Assembly (NCBI GenBank): GCA_964036155.1
Contig: OZ038423.1
Location: 47,507,249 to 47,571,248 of the forward strand
Source: Diploscapter coronatus
Taxonomy: Eukaryota; Nematoda; Chromadorea; Rhabditida; Rhabditidae
DNA: 64,000 nucleotides
Direction of reading: 5' to 3'
In this document: positions 14,213 through 28,000 of the stretch, piece after piece
How the letters are laid out: every line of letters begins with the position of its first letter
Numbering within the stretch: the first letter of the stretch is position 1
The notes under the pieces: model-generated
What the model saw: the letters and a program-made list of their open reading frames with translations, nothing else
What the model was told of the DNA's origin: nothing
Databases searched by the model: none
Position numbers and translations under genes: made by a program

Positions 14213-14747
14213 AATGAATAACTACATAAAATTGAAGCTCGAGTTGTTTCAAGTCGAAAAGCGTGGGCTTGATGTCTCTGACAAAGCGAAGATAAAGAAT
14301 TTTTGTGAAGCCTTTCAAGCAAAACGCAAAAATTCGGATTAAAATTTCGAAATCCCAAAAGAAATTTCAAATTTCAATTAAACAAATTTTGAGGCTTCGA
14401 AAACCTACAAGGAAACTTATTTTCGACGTTAGTAACACGATGAAACATGCGATTTTACTTATAAAGTTGATAAATTCGTCCCGTCTTAAAACTCCTCCTC
14501 GTCTTATTGTATCGTTAATTGGCGAGAAAGTTGATATTCTCATTTAGCAATAAAAATTCGAATTTGGAGCAAAATAATGAGTCGTGTAGCAAAGAAACGA
14601 GACGAATAGCGCAATTTTTGAATACCGACGTTCTCCCCAATCAACAATATAATCATGACATTTTTGGGACACGATTAAGGAAAAAGAAATTGGATGAGTT
14701 TTATAAAACGATAGATCCGACATTTATTTAACATGCATAAAATGGGC
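14213..14747. other. Intergenic region between DB-module gene and guanylyl cyclase
   Basis: This is the upstream region of the cyclase and downstream flank of the DB-module gene, which is on the same strand. Overlapping plus-strand frames at 14305-14731 are Lys/Asn-rich and show no splice context, so I treat them as chance. No regulatory element could be named. Confidence 0.5.
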
Positions 14748-16297
14748 TAGACTTTATAAAAGTTGGTCAAATCATGCCAGAAGCATGCTTTCATTGATTC
14801 AAATCGATCGAAACATGGGGTATAAGTGAGATCCAATTGAGTAGATCTTCCTGCAAATATAACATTCTCGAAATGATATGAAAAGTTGCAATTTGGAAAA
14901 GTATTTGCATCGTATAGTACTGTTACAGATTTTATCTTTAATTAGGTGTTGATAGAAGCAGATTTTTCTACCTCTGTCTCGTTTACAATTACTTTTCAAG
15001 ACTCAGAAAATTTTAACCTACCCAGTCTTTGATCGCAGAATAATAGGCATTTTGTGCCTGCCAAGGTCGTTGTCACGCCGTTTCGTGCACAACATTCAGT
15101 GTGGTCTCTGAATACGTTGTTTCAGAAATATCATCAAATGAATCAACTTTTGTTTGATTTTTAATAATAAAAAACCGCTTTGTCGCAATAATTTGTTTAA
15201 AATTAAAAAAAAAAGTTGCATACCTTCCCTGAGCGGCACAAAACTGTAGTGTCGTCATAGCTTCCATCGGGCAAGCGTCCTGTTTGAAGTACATTCTTGA
15301 TAACTAAAAATTTCAACATTATATCACATATGCTAACTTTCACTCTAACTAACCGCATCCTTATTATAACTCTGGAAATTGCACTTGTTCAAGCATGCAT
15401 CAGGGACTTGTCTATCAAGACAGCACTCATAGAAGGCCTTATTTGGGTCCTGGAATATCAATTTAAATAAATAAAAAACATGAAAACCCTAAAATGGCTT
15501 AGCATGAAGAAACGGCGAATAAAAGATGAGAAAACAATCTCTATCATCTCTTTAACATATACATTATTTTGTCATTTTATGCATTTTGACATTGACGAGA
15601 ATATTCATTACCACTAAAGATTTCGACTTCCGATTTCTAACGATGGAGGGTGCCAGGATCTCTAATTGTTCCTTTTCAGAAAGACGTTCTCCTTTCTTCA
15701 AACGTGATAGTAACAATCTAAATATCAATTAATCGATAACTAGAAAAGGTAGGAACAGTAATAATGTAGTTACGCACGAAATGGCATTAATAAAGGACAA
15801 AAAAAATAGCTTCATACCTTCCCTAACCTACATTATGTTGTAGATTACTACATTAAAATATTACTATTTTTCAAAATATATTTCAAGCAATCGCGAAATA
15901 TACAAATTTAGAAGTACCTATGCTTAAGAACCTCCCTATCGAAGGTGATATCGGCTAGGGCTTTAGATCTTGTTCTAATCGGCTGATATGATTTAGACCC
16001 TCGCATTCTGGCATAGCATGACCCACAACCTATGATATTAGGATAAATTTCCCTCCAAATGTTATTCAAATGTTTGACATTTTTAATTCATACCTACTGG
16101 CGCAGGCCTGGGCGCATATCCGCAAGAAGGTCCATACCCACACATTCCTGTTGTGGCGCACTAAATACTTTATAAAATCACTTTGATCAAACGCTTGTCG
16201 TTAAATTAAAAGCTATAACAAAACATACCTCGAAACTTATTTCAGGCAAAATCAATAAGACTATAGAAGATAAGGAGAAAATATCAATCACGACCAT
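14748..16297 (-). CDS. Secreted DB-module cysteine-rich protein
   Basis: It begins MVVIDIFSLSSIVLLILP, a signal peptide, followed by a short Cys/Gly/Pro segment (CATTGMCGYGPSCGYAPRP, then CGSCYARMRG). A basic stretch (RSKALADITFDREVLKHR, LLLSRLKKGERLSEKEQLE) follows. The C-terminal two-thirds is a DB module, a nematode-typical cysteine-rich extracellular domain: FYECCLDRQVPDACLNKC, DACPMEAMTTLQFCAAQGR, DHTECCARNGVTTTLAGTKC, LLFCDQRLG and TPCFDRFESMKACFWHDL. It stops after NFYKV at 14750..14748. Six or more exons join with consistent phase. The biochemical role of DB modules is not established; secretion and disulphide bonding are inferred from the signal peptide and cysteine pattern. Confidence 0.88.
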
Positions 16298-17140
16298 TTT
16301 GTCGACCTGAAAATTGAAAAACACTTAAACCTAAAATTTCGCCGATAAACAATAATAAGCACTTCTTCGCAAAAGAGGGGTCGAGACGAGGTTATTTTAC
16401 CACCAATCAAAATTTTGCCACTTTCTTTAGCGGCAAAACCGGTCCGGCGCTTTTTTCGAGTTGCAGTTCTCTTCGAGTTTCACGCTATTTGGTGACATAT
16501 CAGAGGTTCAAAACATCTACGAAATATATAACTTGTTGTTTAGTAAGTGATCGATTAATTATTAAATGATAAGTTATACAAATGTTAAACCTTAACAGGT
16601 TTAAGTGAGTAATTTTAAAATTTGAGGTTTGAAGTTGCCGAATAACAAATGATGATACATTAACGTAATAATGTCATCATAAACTGAAATTACGAAAACT
16701 TTCAATTATTTTCTTCTCATATGCTTCAATTCTTCAAACATCTTGATTCGAATTATGATTGAATGTTTCTCGCTCCTCTTTAGGATACTTATAATTTATA
16801 CACAGTTCTTTGCTCTCTCTCTCTCTTTGCCTTGTCCGAAGAAGCCCTCTAAAAATTGGTTTACAAATCGATGTTTTCCAAGTTTACATTTTTTTAAAAA
16901 TATTTTCCGTTTATATTGCCGGAGATATTTTAAAGAATTTGCAGTACAAAATATTTTTAAACTAATACATTGATGGAAATTTATGTTTTGTCTGAAAAAA
17001 ACGTCGGACAGCTCAAAACACTTATATAATTTATTGTGCATTCATTATAATTACATGAAAACAACTTGATGTTATTGTACGTCGTTTTATACATGAAAGA
17101 CTAAATCATATATGAAAGACAGGATAATACATTTTTATAA
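16298..17140. other. Intergenic region
   Basis: AT-rich sequence between the DB-module start and the KLF stop, both on the minus strand. Two overlapping open frames on opposite strands near 16743-17041 have low-complexity composition and no splice partners. Nothing supportable is seen. Confidence 0.5.
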
Positions 17141-20341
<3,201 letters not shown>

Positions 20342-22662
20342 AATGCGTCATATCATCCTGTTTTCACCACCTATGCTTCATCATTGATGATGAGTTTCGG
20401 AATATATCGCGAATTCCATGAAATTTCGCATGCTTTTGAGAATGTTTGTTTGTCGAAATTCTACGTCGATTTCGGCGCTTTTGTGCGATACACAATTTAC
20501 GCGCAATTTTACGACTCTTTCAAGCATTGTAAAAATCATCCATGATTTGTAACGAAAACTATTCAAATTTCTGGAATAACCAATAAAATTTCGTGACGTA
20601 AGAGGTAAATAAACATTGAATAGGAACGTGATCAAACTCAAAATTTAGAAAGTAGAAAAAATCAAAATAAAATTGAAAATTCACCAGCTGAAATATGGAT
20701 TTCTTCCAAAAAATCCGGAAACTAGAATTCCGAAAAATTTCTTACAATGTCCAAGAGAGACCGGACCATATAGGGGACTTGTGGAATAGCGCTGAGTTTC
20801 AAGAGAGTTCAGAGAAATGCTTGGCGATATTTTGTTTGCATCAAAAAAGACTCGATGACACACAAGCCTGGAGGGAATGAAGGAAGGTTGTCAAGTTGTT
20901 GAATCAAGGGATAATCCGCGTTGGTAAGAGGCGAGCACAAGCATGATCGCCTGGAAAGGCAAAATATCGGGCTTCTAGGAGGAAAATAAGGAAGATCATT
21001 TTATTTTCGCGATTTTTGGTGTACTTTGGAAAATGATTTGATGAAAATTATGATCAAAGACTCATTTCAAATACCGTTTTGGCATTCTAACTAATCAAAC
21101 TTGAAGAAATTAGCAAATTTTGCTTATGTTTCAACAAACGCTTGTGCTGAATCAGAATAAATTTATTTAGTGCACTAGATGTGCATTCTCATTGAAAATA
21201 TGTAAATAGAAAAAGAAGTTTAAAAGAAATTATGTCATGCTTCATGAAAATTCCTGATCTGAAACCAAAAGAAATTATTTTACTACGCCTTTCGCTAGTC
21301 AATATGACCAACAAAATTCAAATTATTGAATAAAATACGTTTCAGAGAATCTCAGAAAAATTTCAGATCTTAAAAATGATGCTTTAGCTGTAGTGGACCT
21401 TATTATTTGAAAATATTTTAAAGTATAATGGAAAATTCTCACTCTGACGTGAAGAAAACTTGGCTGCTTCGTGTTTACGAATGAAGGTGTGGCTCAGTGA
21501 GTATGATGGCGGGATGCCTAAAGGCAAGAATAACCAAGAATAAGAGAAAGAGACGGAAAGAGATTGGGATAAGATACAGTTATTCTTGCCCACTCTTTGC
21601 CCTTTATGGCCGAGAATGACCTCTTATTACCTCAAACATTGAACGACTACCGTATATCAGATCTCATATATTCCGAAAGTTAGTTAGTACCTAAATATGG
21701 CAAATCCACCAAATTTCTAAAATGTCTAAAATCGATTATTTTGTAAAATTAAGGCGAACTAATATTCTAATGAATTTTGTAAGTTTTACAGATATTCGAC
21801 TTCCTTTATTTTAATATAATAATAATAATAATCCAATTTATCAGTCAAGATATTTTTTATTTCTAATTAGCAAATAGTTGAATCATTTTATTATGGTCGT
21901 ATTAGTTTTCTAAGTTTTCCAAATAGTTACACCCGCGTTGCAGACTTTCGCCATATCGACGCTTCCTTTTGACCTAAAATGATCTTCGGGTTTTACCCAA
22001 CTTTTGTTAAATTCCTGCCACTTTTCTTCACCTATTCCTTATCATTATCAAATTATCATCTGCTATTTCTTCTTCAAACGATGCTGATCTATTCCTATTT
22101 TTTTCGGAGATATGAACCGTTTCACTTTATACATCTTATTCAATGAATAGATGAATGTGGGAACTTCTGAGAACAAAATAATGGGACATTTCGGGAGAGT
22201 TAGGGAAAAATAGAAGGAATGAATGATAATATTATCTACAGCGGGTACTTTTTCGTACATCAGCGTCAAACTCGGAAGTACGTTTATATCATCACGTCCT
22301 ATCGCATATAAAAGAGGCGAAATCAACGGTCAATTCAGGGTCACTTTGTTTTCTGGACTCGGCCTATCTTTTATCGCAAGTGCTTGTTTTCTTTTATTTC
22401 ACTACACCATGAGGTATTTTTGCATTTGTGAATCGAGTGTTCCAATTTCTTTCATCTTTTCAACTTTTGATTATTTCCATTTTTCACAAATTCAGACTAC
22501 TGTTGTTCCTAAAACATTTCTTGAGCAGTATCAAAGAGAAAAAAGAAGTCGGTAACTATATTGTGGACCTGAAAATAATTATTTTCAAGTTTTCAAATGC
22601 AATAATATCTTTTATCCATCTTTGCCATTTTCTTCCTTCTAATTTATCGATTTTTCAGAACC
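20342..22662. other. Intergenic region between the divergent KLF and peptide genes
   Basis: The KLF gene and the peptide genes point away from each other, so both promoters should lie here. A plus-strand frame (about 20225-20545) overlaps the presumed KLF exon and is probably its shadow. Near 21540 there is a purine-rich GAGAAAGAGA stretch and near 21818 an (ATA)n run. A TATA-like sequence lies at about 22305. Confidence 0.45.
22305..22312 (+). promoter_or_regulatory. TATA-like box upstream of first peptide gene
   Basis: The sequence CATATAAAAGAGGCG occurs about 355 bp before the ATG at 22663. A non-coding 5' exon would be needed to link them, so the assignment is tentative. Confidence 0.3.
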
Positions 22663-22930
22663 ATGAAATTCCTCGCTCTTATTTTCGTCGTGCTCCTGGC
22701 TATTTGCGCCGTTTCCGCTAAGAAATACCATCACCGCAGATCCCATCCTTGGGGTTCTTCTTCCTCATCAGGTACCGTTTATTTTGGTAACAAAGTTCTA
22801 AAACTCATTTTCAGGATCCACGGAGCACGGTCGCTCCAGATGGGCACCACACAAGAAGTCCGGCTTCAAGGGCTCCTTCCCAGGCAACTACAACAAGGGG
22901 CCTGTTTTCGGAAGAGGATACCATGGATAA
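22663..22930 (+). CDS. Small secreted cationic His/Arg/Gly peptide, copy 1
   Basis: Two exons (22663-22771 and 22815-22930) separated by a 43-bp GT-AG intron in phase 1. The 74-residue product begins MKFLALIFVVLLAICAVSA, a clear signal peptide. The mature part is strongly basic: KKYHHRRSHPWGSSSSSG, then STEHGRSRWAPHKKSGFKG and SFPGNYNKGPVFGRGYHG. It has no cysteines. The sequence just before the ATG is TTTTTCAGAACC, a trans-splice-type acceptor that also precedes the downstream paralogue. Copy 2 has the same exon layout and intron position, so they are tandem duplicates. Small secreted basic peptides are often antimicrobial or structural in nematodes, but no known family was recognised and function is open. 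Confidence 0.82.
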
Positions 22931-23560
22931 AGTTTTCAAAACTAATCTTGTAAATTTTTAAGATTATTTATTCTTCGATTCAGTAATAAAATTTTTAAAT
23001 TGAAGTTTGTTGTTTATCATGTTTCAAAACTTGTTAAAAAATCGTAAATAAGCGTTATCTTTCGTTAATTTGCAATGGTATTGTCTTGATATGATAACGT
23101 ATCGGAGAAATATCTGTCTTCTGATGTCGATCTATAGAAAACTCATTTTATCAGTTCTCGTTTATGGTTCGTGTAATTTTGCTGATGGAAATCGGTTTGT
23201 TGGATAGTTCTATCGAAGGGCGAAGAAAATTTTCAATTTCTGATGGGAGTCAGAATGATAATGAACTGACTGTGACTTATCAGTTTATCGATACCTGTCA
23301 ATCGTCCCTCCTTCTTCTTCTACTTCTGTATCAAAACAGTCGAGTAGACTTCGTTATCAACATTTCATTCTGAGAGAATTTATTTGTTAAAGTCAACTTT
23401 CTTATTAAAATCAATTATCAAAACTTCATGTTTCAAAATCATTCCCCCTTCCAAGATCTTCTATTCTTTTCGAAACTCTCATCTCGCCGTATTTACTATC
23501 TTCGGGTTTCATAGTTTTTGAGATCTTATATTTTTCCAAATCTTCGAACTTTTCAGAACC
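22931..23560. other. Spacer between tandem peptide genes
   Basis: It contains the 3' flank of copy 1, with AGTAATAAAATT shortly after the stop as a likely polyadenylation signal, and the upstream region of copy 2, ending in TTTTCAGAACC before the ATG. An open frame at 23164-23373 has no splice context. Confidence 0.5.
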
Positions 23561-23838
23561 ATGAAGCTCCTCTTTATCTTCATCCTTATCCTGGCTCTGT
23601 GTGCTGTAGCAATATCAGCAAAGAAGCACAAGAAATCGTCATCCTCTTCGGGTTCGTTTTAATTTGCATTCAGGGAAAATTATAGACGAATACACGTCTC
23701 AGATTGACCAGCACAGAGCTGATTCTTTATTCTTAAGATTAAAATTAGAGACTATTTTCAGATTCTCGCCGCAAATCGCACGGGAAGAAATCAGGAAACA
23801 AGTCCTTCTTGAAGAGAATCTTCGGTGGTCGTCGATGA
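23561..23838 (+). CDS. Small secreted Lys/Arg/Ser-rich cationic peptide, copy 2
   Basis: Exon 1 (23561-23651) encodes MKLLFIFILILALCAVAISA, a signal peptide, then KKHKKSSSSSG. A phase-1 intron of about 110 bp falls at the same codon as in copy 1, after the Ser run. Exon 2 (23762-23838) gives DSRRKSHGKKSGNKSFLKR and ends IFGGRR, for a 55-residue precursor. The mature peptide has more than a dozen Lys/Arg and no acidic residue apart from one Asp. The SFLKRIF segment near the C-terminus could form a short amphipathic helix. It differs from copy 1 in nearly all residues after the signal peptide and Ser run, so the pair have diverged fast or under different constraints. Function is not assigned. 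Confidence 0.82.
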
Positions 23839-25028
23839 ATGATACTTTAATAAAATCTTTGATTTCAATTTATCCTTGAAAACAAGACACGATCAATTCC
23901 TATGAATAAATAATTTGTATAGAAAAAGATAAAGCGATTTATTCTAAATAATATGAAGTTCACTCTCAGAAAGCAATAAGTAATGATGAAAGATATTTGT
24001 ACAGAAAATTCGTGAGACATTGTTTTCTAATTTCTAAATCTCTTCAAGGTAAAGACGATCAATTCCTATTAATTTGCATAGGAAAATATTGAAGCATTTT
24101 TAGTTAATAAATCTTCCCTGTCACGCGATAAATGAATTAACAGATGAAGAACTGGCGATTTTAAATTTTGAAACACTTTACATCGTGAATAATGAAGTTT
24201 TCTTCTTCATTAAATTGGTTCCACTTCAACATCCTACTATTGTTTTATCATCCAGTCATATATTGTCTGTGTCCCGAACTTGCAATATTTTCGAGTTTCC
24301 AGGGAAATTTTCTTCAAATTTCACTCAGTTCTCCAAACTCGCACGAGATAAGATCACGGACAAATTTTTCATGTTAGTCGAGGAAATTTTCAAGTAAAAA
24401 CTGCCAAAATTTTCGATCGATGGGAGAGATAGATAACCTTCAGTCGCATCGAAATTCACGAGTAGACGCGTGGTTTCACCTAAGATCAGTTTAAATTCAA
24501 GCTAGAATGATTTCGTTTTCCTTATTTCGAAACTAGAACGCCCTCATTAACACTCAGACCTTTTTAGACATGGTCTATTTGGGTAATTTGACCGGTTATT
24601 TGTATTCACGCTTCTCAACGGAACTATAGGCTAAATCAATGATTCATGGTCATCTGCCATTTGTTTTGATAGGTCAAATATAAGTTCCGCTAATTCGTCG
24701 ATTCATTTGTTTATTTCAACCTCCAAAAATAATCATTCAAAAATTCCCCATTCAAAAATAACTTCGATGTCTAAAAATGCGCGTTAATTATGCGGTAACT
24801 CGTTTTTGAGTGCCATCTTTGCGTTCGAGTAGGCGAATTGACCTAGTTTCCATTACTTCCTATCTAAAGTGACTGGTTTCCCTCCAAAATTTCTTGAGCA
24901 TTCGATTGCGGAAATTTTTAGATTCCATGCTTATTATATAAAGCGTCGTTTCGGGAATTTTTGCCATTGTTCCGTCTTTTCATTCTTCTATTTTCTATCT
25001 GTCTATTTTTCGAGTTTTCCAGGTCAGA
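23839..25028. other. Intergenic region upstream of the Gly-rich gene
   Basis: No coding exon is supported. The open frame at 24185-24397 overlaps another frame and lacks splice signals. The 3' end of this stretch contains the presumed promoter of the Gly-rich gene. Confidence 0.5.
24935..24943 (+). promoter_or_regulatory. TATA box of the Gly-rich secreted protein gene
   Basis: TATATAAAG lies about 90 bp upstream of the ATG at 25029. It is followed by a T-rich tract and an acceptor-like TTTTCCAG ending at 25022, just before the start codon, which could be a trans-splice site. Confidence 0.5.
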
Positions 25029-28000
25029 ATGCACCTTATCACAATCGGGCTGCTGGTGGCTCTAATATCCAGCCAGACGTTTGCTCAATGGGGCGGCGGA
25101 GGCCAGGGCCAAGGAGGAGGGATGTTTGGCGGCGGTGATCAAAATGGATTTGGAGGTGGTCAAGGCGGAGTAAGTCATTCAGTTATAGCTGTTCTAGGTT
25201 TAAATGTGGATTCCTCGTAACGATTCAACATGATAAAATTCGGTTAGATTGGTAGATGCTAGGAAAACGATCTCTAAATGTATACTTTTGCATACAGGAT
25301 GCGGAAAAAATGATGGTGTCTTTTTCTAAAGTCATAAACACTACAAAAATTACGTTTTTATTGAAAAATTTTACGTCTTCGCAATCAATAGTCCATAAGG
25401 AAGATTTCCATTTATAGCATTCCATATAAAGTTTGCATACGAGGATATAGCAGACCGAAAACCACCGACTACTTTTCTTGGAATGAAATCTATCTTTCTA
25501 TTAGTACTAGAGTATATTAAGCCGTATGCAAAGTTTTAAGTCGGTTGATCGAGTAACACGACTTTTACGGGTACTCATATTGAAAAAGGTATCAGTATTT
25601 TTCCGCACTCCGTATGTTGTCGTTGCGTCGTTACGACGAAGAATCCAAGTCGTTCTTGACGGCTATTGAAAATCCAATTCTCTAAGGGTGGCGATGAATT
25701 CGGCGACGACTTCGGGGGTTTCGGCGGGCAGGGACAAGGTCAAGGCCAAGGCCAAGGGGGAAACCAACAGGGAGGACAGGGAGGACAGGGTCGGCAGGGA
25801 GGACAGGGAGGACAAGGAGGACAAGGAGGACAAGGAGGACAAGGAGGACAGGGTCGGCAGGGCGGCGGTGATAATGGGGGAGGCGAACAGGTAAACAGAC
25901 GTCCGAAGAGCGTCAGCAAAGCGAAAGATCTCAGGGAGGCGACGAAGGGCCAGGCGATATGGGACCATGGGGCTTTAACGGGGAATCGCAGGGAAGGAAC
26001 GGAGGAGGAGGCGGCGGCGGCGGCGGCGGACAAGGCCAGGTGAATAATCACGGCGATCAAGGAGGCGACGAGCACTCCTTCTACGATGAATAATTGATCA
26101 GGACTGTGTGAAGATGATGTGTTGATATTTGTACAAATTGTATTTTGGTCAGCTTTCATAAAGTTGTTTTTCTAAAGAACCTGTAAGAAAGTTGCGCTTT
26201 CAATAACCGAAACCTTCCTTCTGGCTAAACAACTTCTATCTTCGCGCACGAACTGTCGTTGATTATTTTTCGTTGAAGCGTGTGATGCTTCTCTAATCTC
26301 GAGTAAACTAAATTCATAGGGTGGGGGAAATCAGCGTGGAGGAGGCAGAAACCAGGGTCAGCAGGGCGGGAGACAACAGGTTAGCCTGCACACACCACTC
26401 GTTGGATAGTTGACCTTGAACGTTCTTTTCACTCTTGTCGAGAAAATGAATAGAAAGAACTGTCAATGATCAAGCATTCGAACGCTGAAAAATCTTGGAC
26501 AGGGTCGGGAGGTAGGACCGCCGGGATTTGGGCCGCCTAGAAATGGCAGGGGTCGTCGACCCAACGATGACCAGGATGACCGACAGGTAAGAGTAAAAAC
26601 TGTGAAAAATTGAGAGATTGTCACCATTGAATTTATCTCTTCGTTTTTAAATGTTGATCTTCGAAAAAATTCAATGACGAAGTTTCTCAGAATGGCATGA
26701 GACAGGGAGGAAGGGCTCAGGGCAGACAGGCGCAAGGAAGTGGCGGCCAGCAACAACAACAACAACAGCAGGGCGGAAATGCTGCAGGAGCTGTGAATCA
26801 GGGAGCAGGCTTGGGAATTCCCGCTGATCCGCAAGCCGCCGGAGTTGGACGAGACTTGACACAGGAAACTGAGCAGGATTTCCAAAACGGAAACGTGTTC
26901 GGTGGACTCGCAATTGGTGCCAACGGGCAAAACGGCAATGGCGGTGGTGGTAACCGAAACGGCAATAATCAGCAAGGAGGCGGGAGCGTGAATGGCAACG
27001 CCGGCTCTCGTGGTCTACCGAACACCATTGGAGGGGTTGGAGCCGGGAACGCTGCACCCAATAACAACGGCGATAATCCGGGAGAGCGGAATACGGCTGG
27101 TGGACCATCTGAAGGCTTCCGAGCGCCGATGAACGCTCCAGTCGGAAGTGCACGTCTTAGAAGCGATTTCAGCGTAATAGCCCAGTTCAAAGCATGCAAA
27201 ATCCAAACTAACGTTTCAGCTTGGTGGCGACAGAACCGCTGTAGACAGAGACATGGGTATTACCAACACTCAGCAAGGCCAAGCGGGCCCAAATGACGGT
27301 CAAGCAAATGGCGGCGCAAATGCAGGAAGCGTCGGCACGCAAAACCAAGGTCAAGGCCAAGGACAAGGTCAAGGGCAAGGGCAACAGATGCAGGGACGGA
27401 ACGGTCAAGGCTTCCGTGGATTCGGTCGAGGCTTTAATCGAGGTCGCGGAAACCAAAGAGGTCGTGGTGATCAAGACGACGAGAATCGGGACCGTGGCAA
27501 TCGAGGTCGCGATGATCAAAACGATGGAAATCGAGGCCGTGACAATCGAGGTAGAAACCAAGGAGGCAGCCAACAAGGAGCTCAAGGCGCAGGCGCTACA
27601 GGCGCTCAAGCGCAACCCGATTCCTGCGATCCTACACAAGAAGTCTGCAACGTTCTTCCGAATCTCTCCCCCGAACAAGTTCAGTCCATTAGTGGACTTG
27701 CGCGTCAAGAAGTCAGTCCCGGCACGAGAGCTGCTCCTGATGGCGCAAACGGAGGTCAAGGGAATGGCCAGGGACAAGGACAAGGGGCTGGAGGCAACCA
27801 AAGACAGGTTTCGTGTTCAGGGATAATTTATCGCTAATGATAAGTTATCACTGTGATACTTTATCATTGGGCGTAGATTTACTCTGACTATGATTCCAGA
27901 ACGGTGGTCGAGGTCAAAGCAATGGGCGTGGCGGCAACCAAAGAGGGCGAGGTCAGAACGGCCAAGGAAACGGGGGGCCTGGCGACGAGAATCAGGTTCG

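Noticed and set aside
14305..14731. Two overlapping plus-strand frames between the DB-module and cyclase genes
   Set aside because: Lys/Asn/Ile-rich composition typical of AT-rich spacer; no introns or motifs.
22223..22555. A 110-codon plus-strand open frame upstream of the first peptide gene
   Set aside because: Hydrophobic T-rich composition, overlapping frames on both strands and a TATA-like box inside it make coding unlikely.
25740..26159. Long minus-strand frame with a Pro-Cys-Pro repeat
   Set aside because: It is the reverse-strand shadow of the GGACAAGGA tandem repeat in the Gly-rich gene.
27208..27801. Long minus-strand frame rich in Ser/Leu/Thr
   Set aside because: Shadow of the Gly/Gln/Arg-rich coding exon on the plus strand.
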